NCBI GenBank assembly: GCA_049426725.1
Contig: JBMSYN010000015.1
Location: forward strand, 1-49,947
Length of the DNA: 49,947 nucleotides
Source: UBA961 sp049426725
GTDB lineage: Bacteria > Bacteroidota > Ignavibacteria > Kapaibacteriales > UBA961
Reading direction: 5' to 3'
Shown: piece after piece, positions 8,781-16,923 of the stretch
Layout: each line of letters begins with the position of its first letter
Numbering within the stretch: position 1 is the first letter of the stretch
The notes under the pieces: generated by a model
The model's input: the letters and a program-made list of their open reading frames with translations, nothing else
Database searches by the model: none
What the model was told of the DNA's origin: nothing
Made by a program: the position numbers and the translations under genes

Positions 8781-8981
8781 TCAGATATTCTTCTCTTCCT
8801 TTATTTTTTGGATGAATTCACTCATGAATGCAAGGGAATCAACAAGGTTAAGACTCAATTGAGCGCCACCGTTCAATTCGAGATCTATGTACATCTCGTA
8901 CTTTTGATAATCATACTGAACTTTGATGTCACGTACATCAGACAATGAAATCGAGTGCTGACCGAAATGTAAAATATGCAT
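8781..8981 (-). CDS. Small hypothetical protein (66 aa)
   Basis: This open frame encodes 66 residues with a balanced, protein-like composition and an alternating beta pattern (LSDVRDIKVQYDYQKYEMYIDLEL) followed by a C-terminal helix ending in KKEEK-like charged residues. A purine-rich GAGGAG lies upstream of the ATG. It stands alone between the O-methyltransferase gene and a large inverted repeat, on the same strand as its neighbours, and no competing frame looks better. I do not recognise the family. There is no signal peptide and no Cys or His cluster. It could be a small cytoplasmic regulator, but that is a guess. Confidence 0.6.
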   Translation of the reverse strand: MHILHFGQHSISLSDVRDIKVQYDYQKYEMYIDLELNGGAQLSLNLVDSLAFMSEFIQKIKEEKNI

Positions 8982-9067
8982 ACAAATGCTCCTCTATTAT
9001 AGAAATAACTGAATCACTGCCGCAATATATTGGATTCTCTATCCAATGATGTTATATAAGTAAAATA

Positions 9068-9727
9068 TCATCTTTTCACAGCAATGCACATTCCATCACC
9101 GAGTGGAACAATACAGGGAGGAAAGAATGATTCATGATTCTTGACAAAGAGATTATATGCTTGAATCCCCTTCACATTTTCAGGTTCGAAATCGGGATCT
9201 TCATCAGCAACATATCCCCATGCAAGTGAATTGTCGCCAATAAGCATACCACCGCTACGTAATGAAGGCAGCAAGATTTCAGCATACTTCACATAGGATG
9301 GTTTGTCTGCATCTATGAAAATCATGTCTATGTTTTGAGGAACATCATATTGTAATGACATCAATGCATCCCCTTGATGAATGATGATGCGATCTTGAAC
9401 ATGTATTTTTTCAGCTTGCTTTTGAATGAATTCACAAAATGCTGATTCCTTTTCATAGCAATGAACAATACCACCTGAGTTCATTGCCAATGCCATTGTG
9501 ATTGCTGAATAACCTGCAAGAGAACCTATTTCCACGACTGTCTTTGCATCAATCAAACGAATCAACATTTGCAAAAAGGCACCCTGAACTCCTCCAATGG
9601 AAATTGAAGGTATGCCTGCACGTTCGGCTTCCAGCAATAGTTGAGAAAGTTGTTCATTTTCGGATGAAAAATGCTGTTCGGCATATTCAGAAAGGACTTC
9701 ATTCATCAATGTTGGTAGTATTGCCAT
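9068..9727 (-). CDS. Class I SAM-dependent O-methyltransferase (caffeoyl-CoA/catechol type)
   Basis: The 219-aa protein is of typical length for the bacterial O-methyltransferase family 3. The SAM-binding Gly-rich loop VVEIGSLAGYSAITMA is at about 61-76, an acidic ribose-binding residue is in HCYEKE, and the metal/catalytic FIDADKPSY motif is at about 137. IGDNSLAWG follows, where caffeoyl-CoA-type enzymes place a metal ligand. It should transfer a methyl group to a hydroxyl of a small molecule in the cytoplasm; the acceptor is unknown. It begins two bases after the stop of pgi, so the two are probably on one transcript. Confidence 0.93.
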   Translation of the reverse strand: MAILPTLMNEVLSEYAEQHFSSENEQLSQLLLEAERAGIPSISIGGVQGAFLQMLIRLIDAKTVVEIGSLAGYSAITMALAMNSGGIVHCYEKESAFCEFIQKQAEKIHVQDRIIIHQGDALMSLQYDVPQNIDMIFIDADKPSYVKYAEILLPSLRSGGMLIGDNSLAWGYVADEDPDFEPENVKGIQAYNLFVKNHESFFPPCIVPLGDGMCIAVKR

Positions 9728-9729
9728 TT

Positions 9730-11355
9730 TTATTTCCTGAATGCATGGATGGCAGAAACTACATTCTGCGTTGCGGAATCATCAATCATGGATAACTGAG
9801 TATGATCTTTGATGGCAGGAAGAATTTTCTTTGCCAAAACCTTCCCCAATTCCACTCCCCATTGATCATAAGAGCAAATGTCCCAAATATGTCCTTGAAC
9901 AAATGTTCTGTGCTCATACAAAGCAATAAGCCAGCCCAAATTATATGGACTTAATTCTTTAAGTATGATTGTCGTTGAAGGTCTGTCACCGGAAAATACT
10001 TTATGCGGAATCAAAGCTCTCTTTTCTTCATCAGTCATTGATGATCCCGAGACTTCATTTGCAACTTCTTGCTCGGTTTTTCCATGCATGAGAGCCGAGG
10101 ATTGCGCTGCACAATTTGCAAGCAATCGTTCATGCATATCATCGATTGGATTCAATGAGCGTGCGCAAACGATAAACTCGGTATTGACTTTTTCAGTGCC
10201 TTGATGCAAGAGTTGGAAGAATGAATGCTGTGCATCCGTACCCGGTTGACCCCAAATGATTGGTGATGTATGATGCGCCAATTCATGTCCATCTTTACTG
10301 ACAGATTTTCCATTACTCTCCATGATCATCTGTTGAAGGAATGCCGGAAACAATCTCAAATATTCATCATAGGGAATGATTGCATGAGATCGAATATCAA
10401 AGCACATTGCATTTAAGACATCAATGAGACCAAGGATAATCGGAATATTTTCTTCCTCAGCTGATTCTGCCATATGCTTGTCCATTGAATGAGCACCTGA
10501 GAGAAATTCTTCAAAGTGCTCATATCCCAAACTTATTGCAATCGAGATTCCAATTGCAGACCACACGGAATATCTTCCGCCAACCCAGTCCCAAAATCCA
10601 AATACTCTGTCTGATGAAATTCCAAATGCACCGGTCTTTTCGAGATTTGCCGATACAGCGCATGCATGCAATTCCCATGAATGTCCACCATTATTCAAGA
10701 ACCATTGCTTTGCTGCTTGTGCATTAGCCATGGTTTCTTCCGTTGTAAATGTTTTTGATGAAATGATGAATAATGTTGAGTCTGGAGAACATTGATGCAA
10801 TGTTTCCGTAAGATGTGTAGGATCTACATTGGATACAAAATGCACGCGGAGATCTCTACGGGAATAATGTCGCAAGGCATTACAAACCATGTTTGGTCCA
10901 AGATCCGAACCACCAATGCCGATATTCACAATATCAGTGAATGGCTTACCGGAATATCCTTTTACATCTGCATTGCGAATGGCATGACTGAATGCTCGAA
11001 TTCTATCAAGCACTTGATGCACTTCCGGCATGATGTCTTTACCATCAAGCATGATGCGAGTATTCTTTGGGGCTCGCAAAGCAGTATGCAATACGCTTCT
11101 CTTCTCGGTGACATTGATCTTTTCACCATACATCATGCCTATGAATGTTTCACGAATGCGAATCTCTCGAGCAAAAATGAAAAGTTCATCCAATAATTGT
11201 CTGTTTAGCCTTTGCCGAGAATAGTCAACAAATACATGAGACAGTGATTGAGAAAAGATATCCGCTCTTGCGACATCTTCAATAAACAATTCTTTCAAAT
11301 GCGTTTGCTTCAAAACAGATGCATATTGTTCAATGATATTCCAATGCGTATTCAT
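9730..11355 (-). CDS. pgi: Glucose-6-phosphate isomerase
   Basis: The 541-aa enzyme interconverts glucose 6-phosphate and fructose 6-phosphate in glycolysis. It carries the sugar-binding segment DIVNIGIGGSDLGPNMV, the FIISSKTFTTEETMANA block and the PGI signature FGFWDWVGGRYSVWSAIG. The catalytic Glu lies in MESNGKSV, the active-site His in GTDAQHSFFQLLHQG, and the Lys in the C-terminal QWGVELGKVLAKK. Length and motif order match the long bacterial/eukaryotic type. It lies seven bases downstream of the TPR-like gene and is followed by an O-methyltransferase gene. No other glycolytic gene is adjacent. Confidence 0.97.
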   Translation of the reverse strand: MNTHWNIIEQYASVLKQTHLKELFIEDVARADIFSQSLSHVFVDYSRQRLNRQLLDELFIFAREIRIRETFIGMMYGEKINVTEKRSVLHTALRAPKNTRIMLDGKDIMPEVHQVLDRIRAFSHAIRNADVKGYSGKPFTDIVNIGIGGSDLGPNMVCNALRHYSRRDLRVHFVSNVDPTHLTETLHQCSPDSTLFIISSKTFTTEETMANAQAAKQWFLNNGGHSWELHACAVSANLEKTGAFGISSDRVFGFWDWVGGRYSVWSAIGISIAISLGYEHFEEFLSGAHSMDKHMAESAEEENIPIILGLIDVLNAMCFDIRSHAIIPYDEYLRLFPAFLQQMIMESNGKSVSKDGHELAHHTSPIIWGQPGTDAQHSFFQLLHQGTEKVNTEFIVCARSLNPIDDMHERLLANCAAQSSALMHGKTEQEVANEVSGSSMTDEEKRALIPHKVFSGDRPSTTIILKELSPYNLGWLIALYEHRTFVQGHIWDICSYDQWGVELGKVLAKKILPAIKDHTQLSMIDDSATQNVVSAIHAFRK

Positions 11356-11362
11356 GATATTC

Positions 11363-12052
11363 CTATTGACGAAGTCTCAACTGTGAAATCTTAGATTCAA
11401 AATATTCAAGCTTATCCGGATTATTTCTAGCCAGTACTTGATATGCCTTTATTGCTTGAGCATAAGCTCCCTGTTGCTCATAAATATCCGCCATTGTTTC
11501 TGTCACAATCGAAGGCATGAATGATGGAGATGCTATTGTTCTCTCTTCATCAATCACGGGTATCTTTGCATGTTCCAATCGTTTAGCCAATTCTTCCAGA
11601 GCAGACAAACTCCTGATGGAATCTTCTGAACGAGGCAATGGCTTTGAAATAACTGTATAATCAAATGCAGGAATGGTATCAAAGGAATAAGAAATGTCAT
11701 CATACATGACAATCTCACTATCGGCATCAGGCGGAAACATCAATTGGGGAAGCAAGTTCAGTACATATGCATGTGCGGTATCAGCAGAAGAGGACGATAC
11801 TTCTGATTCAATGATTGATGAATCTGCAAACAATTCTTTTGAACGAATTCGAATTGCCTCTGCTTTGTCAATATTCCCTGATTTCTCAACAGTATCTGCA
11901 ATGAATGAAAAAATTTCTTTTCCATGAGAAATCATAGCCGCAGGAGAGAGTAATTCTTCGCAAATGGATATGGCTCTATTGACATTGCCTGAACGCAAAA
12001 GATCTTTGGCAAAATTCAATCGTTGTTCAATAAAATTGGAATGAGTGCTCAT
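11363..12052 (-). CDS. Hypothetical protein with TPR-like ends
   Basis: The 229-aa protein has a helical N-terminal half (FAKDLLRSGNVNRAISICEELL and a second helix pair) and a classic TPR unit at the C-terminus (MADIYEQQGAYAQAIKAYQVLARNNP). The middle part is low-order and Ser/Ile/Asp-rich. It has no signal peptide and is probably a cytoplasmic adaptor. I chose the ATG over a TTG six bases upstream. The start lies only a few bases beyond the T-run of the terminator that ends the BI-1 transcript, so its expression may depend on read-through or on a promoter inside that region. It precedes pgi by seven bases. Confidence 0.8.
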   Translation of the reverse strand: MSTHSNFIEQRLNFAKDLLRSGNVNRAISICEELLSPAAMISHGKEIFSFIADTVEKSGNIDKAEAIRIRSKELFADSSIIESEVSSSSADTAHAYVLNLLPQLMFPPDADSEIVMYDDISYSFDTIPAFDYTVISKPLPRSEDSIRSLSALEELAKRLEHAKIPVIDEERTIASPSFMPSIVTETMADIYEQQGAYAQAIKAYQVLARNNPDKLEYFESKISQLRLRQ

Positions 12053-12056
12053 AAGC

Positions 12057-12084
12057 AAAAAAGGCAGAAGTAATAACTTCTGCC
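12057..12084 (-). terminator. Rho-independent terminator after the BI-1 gene
   Basis: On the minus strand a perfect 9-bp stem (GGCAGAAGT with ACTTCTGCC) with a 4-base loop is followed directly by six T. It lies 20 bases after the BI-1 stop. It ends only four bases before the ATG of the next gene in the same direction. Confidence 0.88.
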
Positions 12085-12104
12085 CATTTGAAGATCAAGT
12101 GTGA

Positions 12105-12806
12105 TTATTCATCATTGCTGCCACCAAAAAGGCGCAAGATGAACAGAAATAGATTGATGAAATCAAGATATAATGTCAATGCTCCAAGAATTGCACCTTT
12201 GGATGCAAGTTCGCTTCCCTGCAATTCCAAGTCAGCAGATTCCTTGATCTTTTGCGTGTCATAAGCCGTTAAACCAATAAACACAAAAACACCAATCAAT
12301 GATATTGCAAAACTCAGGGCGGAGCTGGCAAGAAAAATATTCACTATACTGGCAATGATGATGCCTATCAATCCCATGAAGAAAAATGAACCCCATGAGG
12401 ACAAATCTTTTTTGGTCACCATTCCATATACACTCATCGCGGCGAATGTTCCGGAGGTTGTAAGAAATGCATTCAATACTGCCGCTTCATCATAGGCAAG
12501 CAATACAGCAGAAAGCGTGATTCCGTTCAAAACGGAATATCCAATGAATGCAAGCATTGCAATTGGAGTGCTCATTTTGTGAATGAATGCAGACAAAGCA
12601 AAAACAAGAGCAAATTCGGCGATGACAAAAAACCAGAAGTAGCTCAACATGGATGAAGTGAGTGATGCATCACTGGCAACAAAACCTCCAACCACACCTG
12701 TTGACATGAGTCCTGCAACCATCCAGCCATAGACTTTTACCATATACGCTTTTTGTGCTTCAGCCAAAGCCGTTGCGCGAACTTCTTCCAAATATGCATT
12801 ATTCAT
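12105..12806 (-). CDS. Bax inhibitor-1 / YccA family membrane protein
   Basis: The 233-aa integral membrane protein has a short cytoplasmic N-terminus and seven hydrophobic segments. The family-specific features are present: YMVKVYGWMVAGLMSTG in the first helix region, FIGYSVLNGITLSAVLL, and the C-terminal GLTAYDTQKIKE acidic/polar motif that is close to the calcium/pH sensor of BI-1 proteins. Bacterial members (YbhL/YccA) form pH-sensitive calcium leaks or modulate FtsH. A GAGG ribosome site precedes the ATG. It forms a single-gene transcript ended by a strong terminator. The physiological role is not shown by its neighbours. Confidence 0.93.
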   Translation of the reverse strand: MNNAYLEEVRATALAEAQKAYMVKVYGWMVAGLMSTGVVGGFVASDASLTSSMLSYFWFFVIAEFALVFALSAFIHKMSTPIAMLAFIGYSVLNGITLSAVLLAYDEAAVLNAFLTTSGTFAAMSVYGMVTKKDLSSWGSFFFMGLIGIIIASIVNIFLASSALSFAISLIGVFVFIGLTAYDTQKIKESADLELQGSELASKGAILGALTLYLDFINLFLFILRLFGGSNDE

Positions 12807-12881
12807 ATATACCTCTCATGATTGATGCTGTCTGTTGACGAATGAATTGGATGATAATTTAGGGAATTATACTGAAAATGT

Positions 12882-15068
12882 TCACCAGATATATTGTCCG
12901 CTCAATGCAAACTGCCTTCCAAGAAGATTAGGCATTGATCTCAAATTCATCACATTCAGCACATTATTCACGCCTAAGGTAACCTGTATTGTTCTCGCAT
13001 CGGCAGTTATTGGGAATTCTTTTGTACATCCCACATTGAGAATGGTATAGCCGGCAACATATTCTCGATCTAGGTCGGGCACCTTTCGATTATTGTATAC
13101 CGGACCATTCACATCCAATGCTTCATCTCCAAATCTACCGATGAATTGAGCTCTGATGGATGCCATGATTCCATGTTTTTTATCTTCAAACCCAATTCTC
13201 AATGTTCCTGAATGTCTTGATCGAAACCATAATCCTCCATAGGATTCAGCATCCAAAGCTTTGAATGATCCGGTTTGAGAATTGATGGTTCCTGCTCTTC
13301 CTGAAAGTATTGCATCATAGACTTCGAGATCGCGTGTATCCAAATATTGATATCCCATTGCATAAGTCAGAATGCCGCTTTCCGTTTCCGGTATGGCTTG
13401 TGACAATCGAATGGAACATTCTAAACCACGCGTATTGGCACGTGAGATATTCCGATATGAGTATATCGCTTGATTTGTTTGGGGATTATTTCCGGCATAG
13501 AAAAATTCAATCAAATTCGAGAGTGTATTGTCAAATACACGACATTCAGCGAAACCTCTTATGGGATATCGTTCTGAAAATCGGGTGAAAGTCCATTCAT
13601 CCACAATGATTCCCAAATCCATGGAGATGGAACGCTCTGGTTGCAAGTCTATTCCTAATCTACGAGCACCGATCAAATCATATCCCGCCCCACCAAGTCT
13701 ATTGGAAAACTGCACATACAATTGCCTGAAATCCGGTACCTTGAATCCCGTTCCAATCGATGTGTGGAATCGGAGGCCTTCATCGAGTTTCACATTGATT
13801 GCCAATTTGGGATTCACCAATTTTGTGATTGCCGACAAAATTTGTTCTTCATATAAACCTTCCTGAGCGAATGCCGAATTATGCACATAACGCGCACTAA
13901 GTGCATAAGAAATCCATGATGTAGGATTGCCCTCCCATTGTGCGAATCCACTGAATGTTGAGAAATATGGATTGTCGGGATATCGTGTTCCACCAATATC
14001 ATCGACGGTATATTCCACACCAAAAGTGAAACGATTTCTTTCACTCCAAAACACATCATATTGAAGATAAGAGCGCATCATTCCACGCGACAAATCATCA
14101 GTAGTACCACCATCTCCTTGAATGGTGTCAAAATTATATCGCTCAGTGAATGTCGATGCATGAAATTGAGCATTGAGTCTTGCCTTTCCATGGGTCCATG
14201 TTGCATAAGCAGTGGCTTGTCTGTCTTGTTGTTTTACACTTCCCTCATTGGAGGCGATTTGTCCAAAAAACGATTCAATGAAAGCTCCTCTACTTTCACT
14301 TGAAAACATGCGAAAATCTGCTCCTACATTCAAGGAATGTGAGGCAAACCATTTTGTTTTGAGATGCAAGGTTTGATCAGAAAATCCTTGATAAGGTATG
14401 CTTATTGAATCTTGATTGAGTGTGAATGGATTTGCCTTTTTGAGACTAAAAAATCCTGATATATCAAATGCATTTGCGCCATATTGCATTTCACTTCTCA
14501 GCTCAGAAGGTCCTTTGTCCAAATACTGACCGAAAAGCGATCCGGAAATTCCGGGTGCAGGTTTTTTTGTGATGATATTGATCACCCCCGCCAATGCTTC
14601 GCTTCCGTATAAAGACGACATCGGACCTTTCACGATTTCCACTCGATCTATGTTTCCAACGGATATTCTTGACAGATCCAATACTCCGGCAACACGACCA
14701 ATCATTGGTTGACCATCAATCAGAATTTGCGTGTAGTCAGCTCCCAAACCCATCATTTGAACTCCCGTTCTGACATTATTTGTCAGCAGCAGTCCTGTCT
14801 GCTCTCGGAGTAAATCTCCAAGATTCACCATTGCAGTGCTCACTGTTTGCTTGGCATCCACCACTTCCACTCGTACGGGTGAATCTTTGAGCAAAACTTC
14901 ATTGCGCGTACCTGTCACCACCACTTGCTGCTTCGGAATATAGACTGCTGAAGTGTCAACCTTTTGTTTTTTTGACTGCGGTATTTTGGGTAATCGTGGA
15001 AGCGTGGTGTCTGCACTTGAAAAAGCATGCAAAGAACACATATTAAATAGCAAAAACAATAGAATCAT
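12882..15068 (-). CDS. TonB-dependent outer-membrane receptor
   Basis: The 728-aa protein has an N-terminal signal peptide and a short TonB-box-like region before VVVTGTRNEVLLKDSP. A complete plug domain follows (NLGDLLREQTGLL, TQILIDGQPMIGR, RVEIVKGPMSSLYGSEALAGVINIITKK), then a long beta-barrel that ends with an aromatic residue (QYIW), as outer-membrane barrels do. The closest architecture is that of BtuB/CirA/HmuR-like receptors for siderophores, cobalamin or haem. A HmuY-like haem lipoprotein is encoded about 1.1 kb upstream, beyond paaA, so haem is a reasonable but unproven ligand. A terminator separates it from paaA, so it should have its own promoter. Confidence 0.94.
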   Translation of the reverse strand: MILLFLLFNMCSLHAFSSADTTLPRLPKIPQSKKQKVDTSAVYIPKQQVVVTGTRNEVLLKDSPVRVEVVDAKQTVSTAMVNLGDLLREQTGLLLTNNVRTGVQMMGLGADYTQILIDGQPMIGRVAGVLDLSRISVGNIDRVEIVKGPMSSLYGSEALAGVINIITKKPAPGISGSLFGQYLDKGPSELRSEMQYGANAFDISGFFSLKKANPFTLNQDSISIPYQGFSDQTLHLKTKWFASHSLNVGADFRMFSSESRGAFIESFFGQIASNEGSVKQQDRQATAYATWTHGKARLNAQFHASTFTERYNFDTIQGDGGTTDDLSRGMMRSYLQYDVFWSERNRFTFGVEYTVDDIGGTRYPDNPYFSTFSGFAQWEGNPTSWISYALSARYVHNSAFAQEGLYEEQILSAITKLVNPKLAINVKLDEGLRFHTSIGTGFKVPDFRQLYVQFSNRLGGAGYDLIGARRLGIDLQPERSISMDLGIIVDEWTFTRFSERYPIRGFAECRVFDNTLSNLIEFFYAGNNPQTNQAIYSYRNISRANTRGLECSIRLSQAIPETESGILTYAMGYQYLDTRDLEVYDAILSGRAGTINSQTGSFKALDAESYGGLWFRSRHSGTLRIGFEDKKHGIMASIRAQFIGRFGDEALDVNGPVYNNRKVPDLDREYVAGYTILNVGCTKEFPITADARTIQVTLGVNNVLNVMNLRSMPNLLGRQFALSGQYIW

Positions 15069-15084
15069 TTTGATGGTATTCCAG

Positions 15085-15120
15085 AAAAAAACCCCTTCAG
15101 CGAAATCCGCGGAAGGGGTT
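15085..15120 (-). terminator. Rho-independent terminator after paaA
   Basis: On the minus strand AACCCCTTC pairs with GAAGGGGTT (9 bp, the inner loop containing a further GCG/CGC pair) and is followed by T7. It lies about 20 bases after the paaA stop and ends about 15 bases before the TonB receptor ATG. Confidence 0.88.
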
Positions 15121-15140
15121 GAAATGCTTTTGTGAAGTAA

Positions 15141-16124
15141 TCAGGACAAAGGCACGGTATAGGTCACTTGCTTCTTCAATGCCTTGCGCACCCATTCTCC
15201 TTGCTCTTCAGCCATGCGGCGCACCGCAAGACGTTCTTTATTGCAAGGACCATTGCCTTTAATCACTTCAAAGAATTCATTCCAATCGGGATCGGAAAAG
15301 TCCCACTTTCCTGTCTCTTTGTTTTTGACAAGTCCTTTGTCGGGAATGGTCAAACCCAATTCAAGAATTTTTGGGACATATTGATTGAAAAATTGCTGAC
15401 GCATATCATCATTGCTGGCCATTTTGACTTTCCAGCGCATGAGAATCTCTGAATGCACCGATGCTTTATCCGGTGGACCAAAGAAATGCATGATTGGCTG
15501 CCACCAGCGATTCAATGCTTCTTGCACCATCTCTCGTTGCTTTGGAGTACCGGTTGCCAATGTTACCACATTGTCATAACCATAGCGAAGATGGAAAGAC
15601 TCCTCCATGCAAATACGCTCAAGCGCTCTGCAATATGGTCCATAAGAACCTTTGGAGTTTGTCACTTGATTGATGATTGCAGAAGCATCAATGAGCCATG
15701 CAATCACCGCTGTGTCTGCCCAAGTTTTTGCTGGATAATTAAACACATTGGAATACTTTGATTTTCCATTGATGAGATCATTGATCATCTCTTCTCTGGT
15801 TTTACCAAGGGTTTCTGCTGCATTGTAGAGCAATTGTGCATGACCACTTTCATCTTGCACTTTTGCCATCAATGCCATCTTGCGCTTGAAACCCGGTGCA
15901 CGTGTAATCCAAGTACCCTCCGGCAATGCACCAATGATTTCTGAATGAGCATGCTGCTCAATCATGCGAATCAATTGTCTTCTATATTCTTTGGGCATCC
16001 AATCATGAGGCTCAATCTTCTCTCCATTTTGAATTTTCTCTTCAAAACGGGCGAGTAAAACAGGATCCTCATCCAGCATTTTTGCGCTGTTTTCTATGTC
16101 TATGATACTTACGCTGCCGTACAT
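15141..16124 (-). CDS. paaA: 1,2-phenylacetyl-CoA epoxidase catalytic subunit PaaA
   Basis: The 327-aa protein matches PaaA along its whole length, including the opening KIEPHDWMPKEYRRQLIRMI and THE GTWITRAPGFKRKMALMAK segment. The two ExxH di-iron half-sites, KVQDESGHAQLL and CMEESFHLRYG, are intact. PaaA is the di-iron oxygenase subunit that epoxidises phenylacetyl-CoA with PaaC and the reductase PaaE. None of paaB, C, D or E, or any other phenylacetate gene, is in the window. The gene stands alone with its own Bacteroidota-type promoter and its own terminator. It may work with partners encoded elsewhere or have a different role. Confidence 0.92.
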   Translation of the reverse strand: MYGSVSIIDIENSAKMLDEDPVLLARFEEKIQNGEKIEPHDWMPKEYRRQLIRMIEQHAHSEIIGALPEGTWITRAPGFKRKMALMAKVQDESGHAQLLYNAAETLGKTREEMINDLINGKSKYSNVFNYPAKTWADTAVIAWLIDASAIINQVTNSKGSYGPYCRALERICMEESFHLRYGYDNVVTLATGTPKQREMVQEALNRWWQPIMHFFGPPDKASVHSEILMRWKVKMASNDDMRQQFFNQYVPKILELGLTIPDKGLVKNKETGKWDFSDPDWNEFFEVIKGNGPCNKERLAVRRMAEEQGEWVRKALKKQVTYTVPLS

Positions 16125-16152
16125 TATCTGACTCCAATGGAATAATTACGTA

Positions 16153-16183
16153 CAAATTTACCAAAGGAGCAATTGATGGCAAA
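16153..16183 (-). promoter_or_regulatory. Bacteroidota-type promoter of paaA
   Basis: On the minus strand TTTG, 19 bases, then TAAATTTG. This fits the Bacteroidota housekeeping consensus TTTG-N19..21-TAnnTTTG exactly. The -7 element ends about 29 bases before the paaA ATG. Confidence 0.7.
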
Positions 16184-16193
16184 GCACAATGAC

Positions 16194-16823
16194 TCAATTG
16201 GTTCTAAGATTTCTAGTTGAACTCTTTGCATAACGGAAAGAATAGTAACCAAGTTCCGACATCATCGTGGGCACTGCTGGTTGACCTTTGTACAAGGATA
16301 TCATCTGAAACTTAACATAGGTACCCTTCTTGGTTCTCAAAACAAGAGTCCGCTGGGGTGTAGGATTCAATGTTCGGCTCGGCGAATCATAGGCGAACAT
16401 GCCTGTACCATCAACTGCTAGAGAAATCACCCGATTTGCATTGTCTTCAGCTTTTAACATGGCTTCTTCAGGTGCCGACATCAAAAGATCAAAAGTTGTA
16501 TCAATCACCTTCCCTTTGGTTTTGCCAACTGAATTGATTGTTCCTGAATTCAGGACTATATCAATGTTTCTTGTCTTTCCGCCACCATACAAAAATGGTA
16601 GGCGAATATCCCATTCATCAGTCGTATCCTTTGAGGGATTGACAAAATCATCTGTATCAAAAGAAAAGTAGAGATATCTCGAAGACAAAGTATCTGGGCG
16701 TGCACCGGAAACCGTCTTCACTTGTAGTATTTCCGAATTGGGATTAGGCATTACAGATGAGTCTTCAGAACAAGAACTCAATATGAGCCCGAATAGCAAG
16801 GCAATTGTGATGAGTCTAAACAT
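16194..16823 (-). CDS. HmuY-family (haem-binding) lipoprotein
   Basis: The 209-aa protein has a lipoprotein signal with Cys18 (ILSSC). The mature part matches the HmuY family: an opening YLYFSFDTDDFV strand, the TDEWDIRL tryptophan, LNSGTINSVGKTKG, then TLVLRTKKGTYVKFQMISLY and the closing GYYSFRYA. HmuY proteins bind haem at the cell surface and deliver it to a TonB-dependent receptor. I chose this ATG over one further upstream because a good promoter lies between the two and because it places the lipobox correctly. The haem-ligating His/Met residues are not fixed in this family, so ligand binding is inferred. Confidence 0.85.
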   Translation of the reverse strand: MFRLITIALLFGLILSSCSEDSSVMPNPNSEILQVKTVSGARPDTLSSRYLYFSFDTDDFVNPSKDTTDEWDIRLPFLYGGGKTRNIDIVLNSGTINSVGKTKGKVIDTTFDLLMSAPEEAMLKAEDNANRVISLAVDGTGMFAYDSPSRTLNPTPQRTLVLRTKKGTYVKFQMISLYKGQPAVPTMMSELGYYSFRYAKSSTRNLRTN

Positions 16824-16855
16824 GGTGATTTGGTGAAAAAGTGAGAAAAGGCATA

Positions 16856-16887
16856 CAAATTTACGTGTTATTACACATATTGTCAAA
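16856..16887 (-). promoter_or_regulatory. Bacteroidota-type promoter of the HmuY-like gene
   Basis: On the minus strand TTTG, 20 bases, then TAAATTTG, about 33 bases before the chosen ATG. It is a near copy of the paaA promoter, including the TAAATTTGTA extension. Confidence 0.7.
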
Positions 16888-16923
16888 ACAAATACTTTGT
16901 ATTCCTAGTTCCCTTTCTTCACA

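Noticed and set aside
10792..11196. 134-codon plus-strand open frame
   Set aside because: Lies wholly opposite pgi, which is certain; the translation has no recognisable domain.
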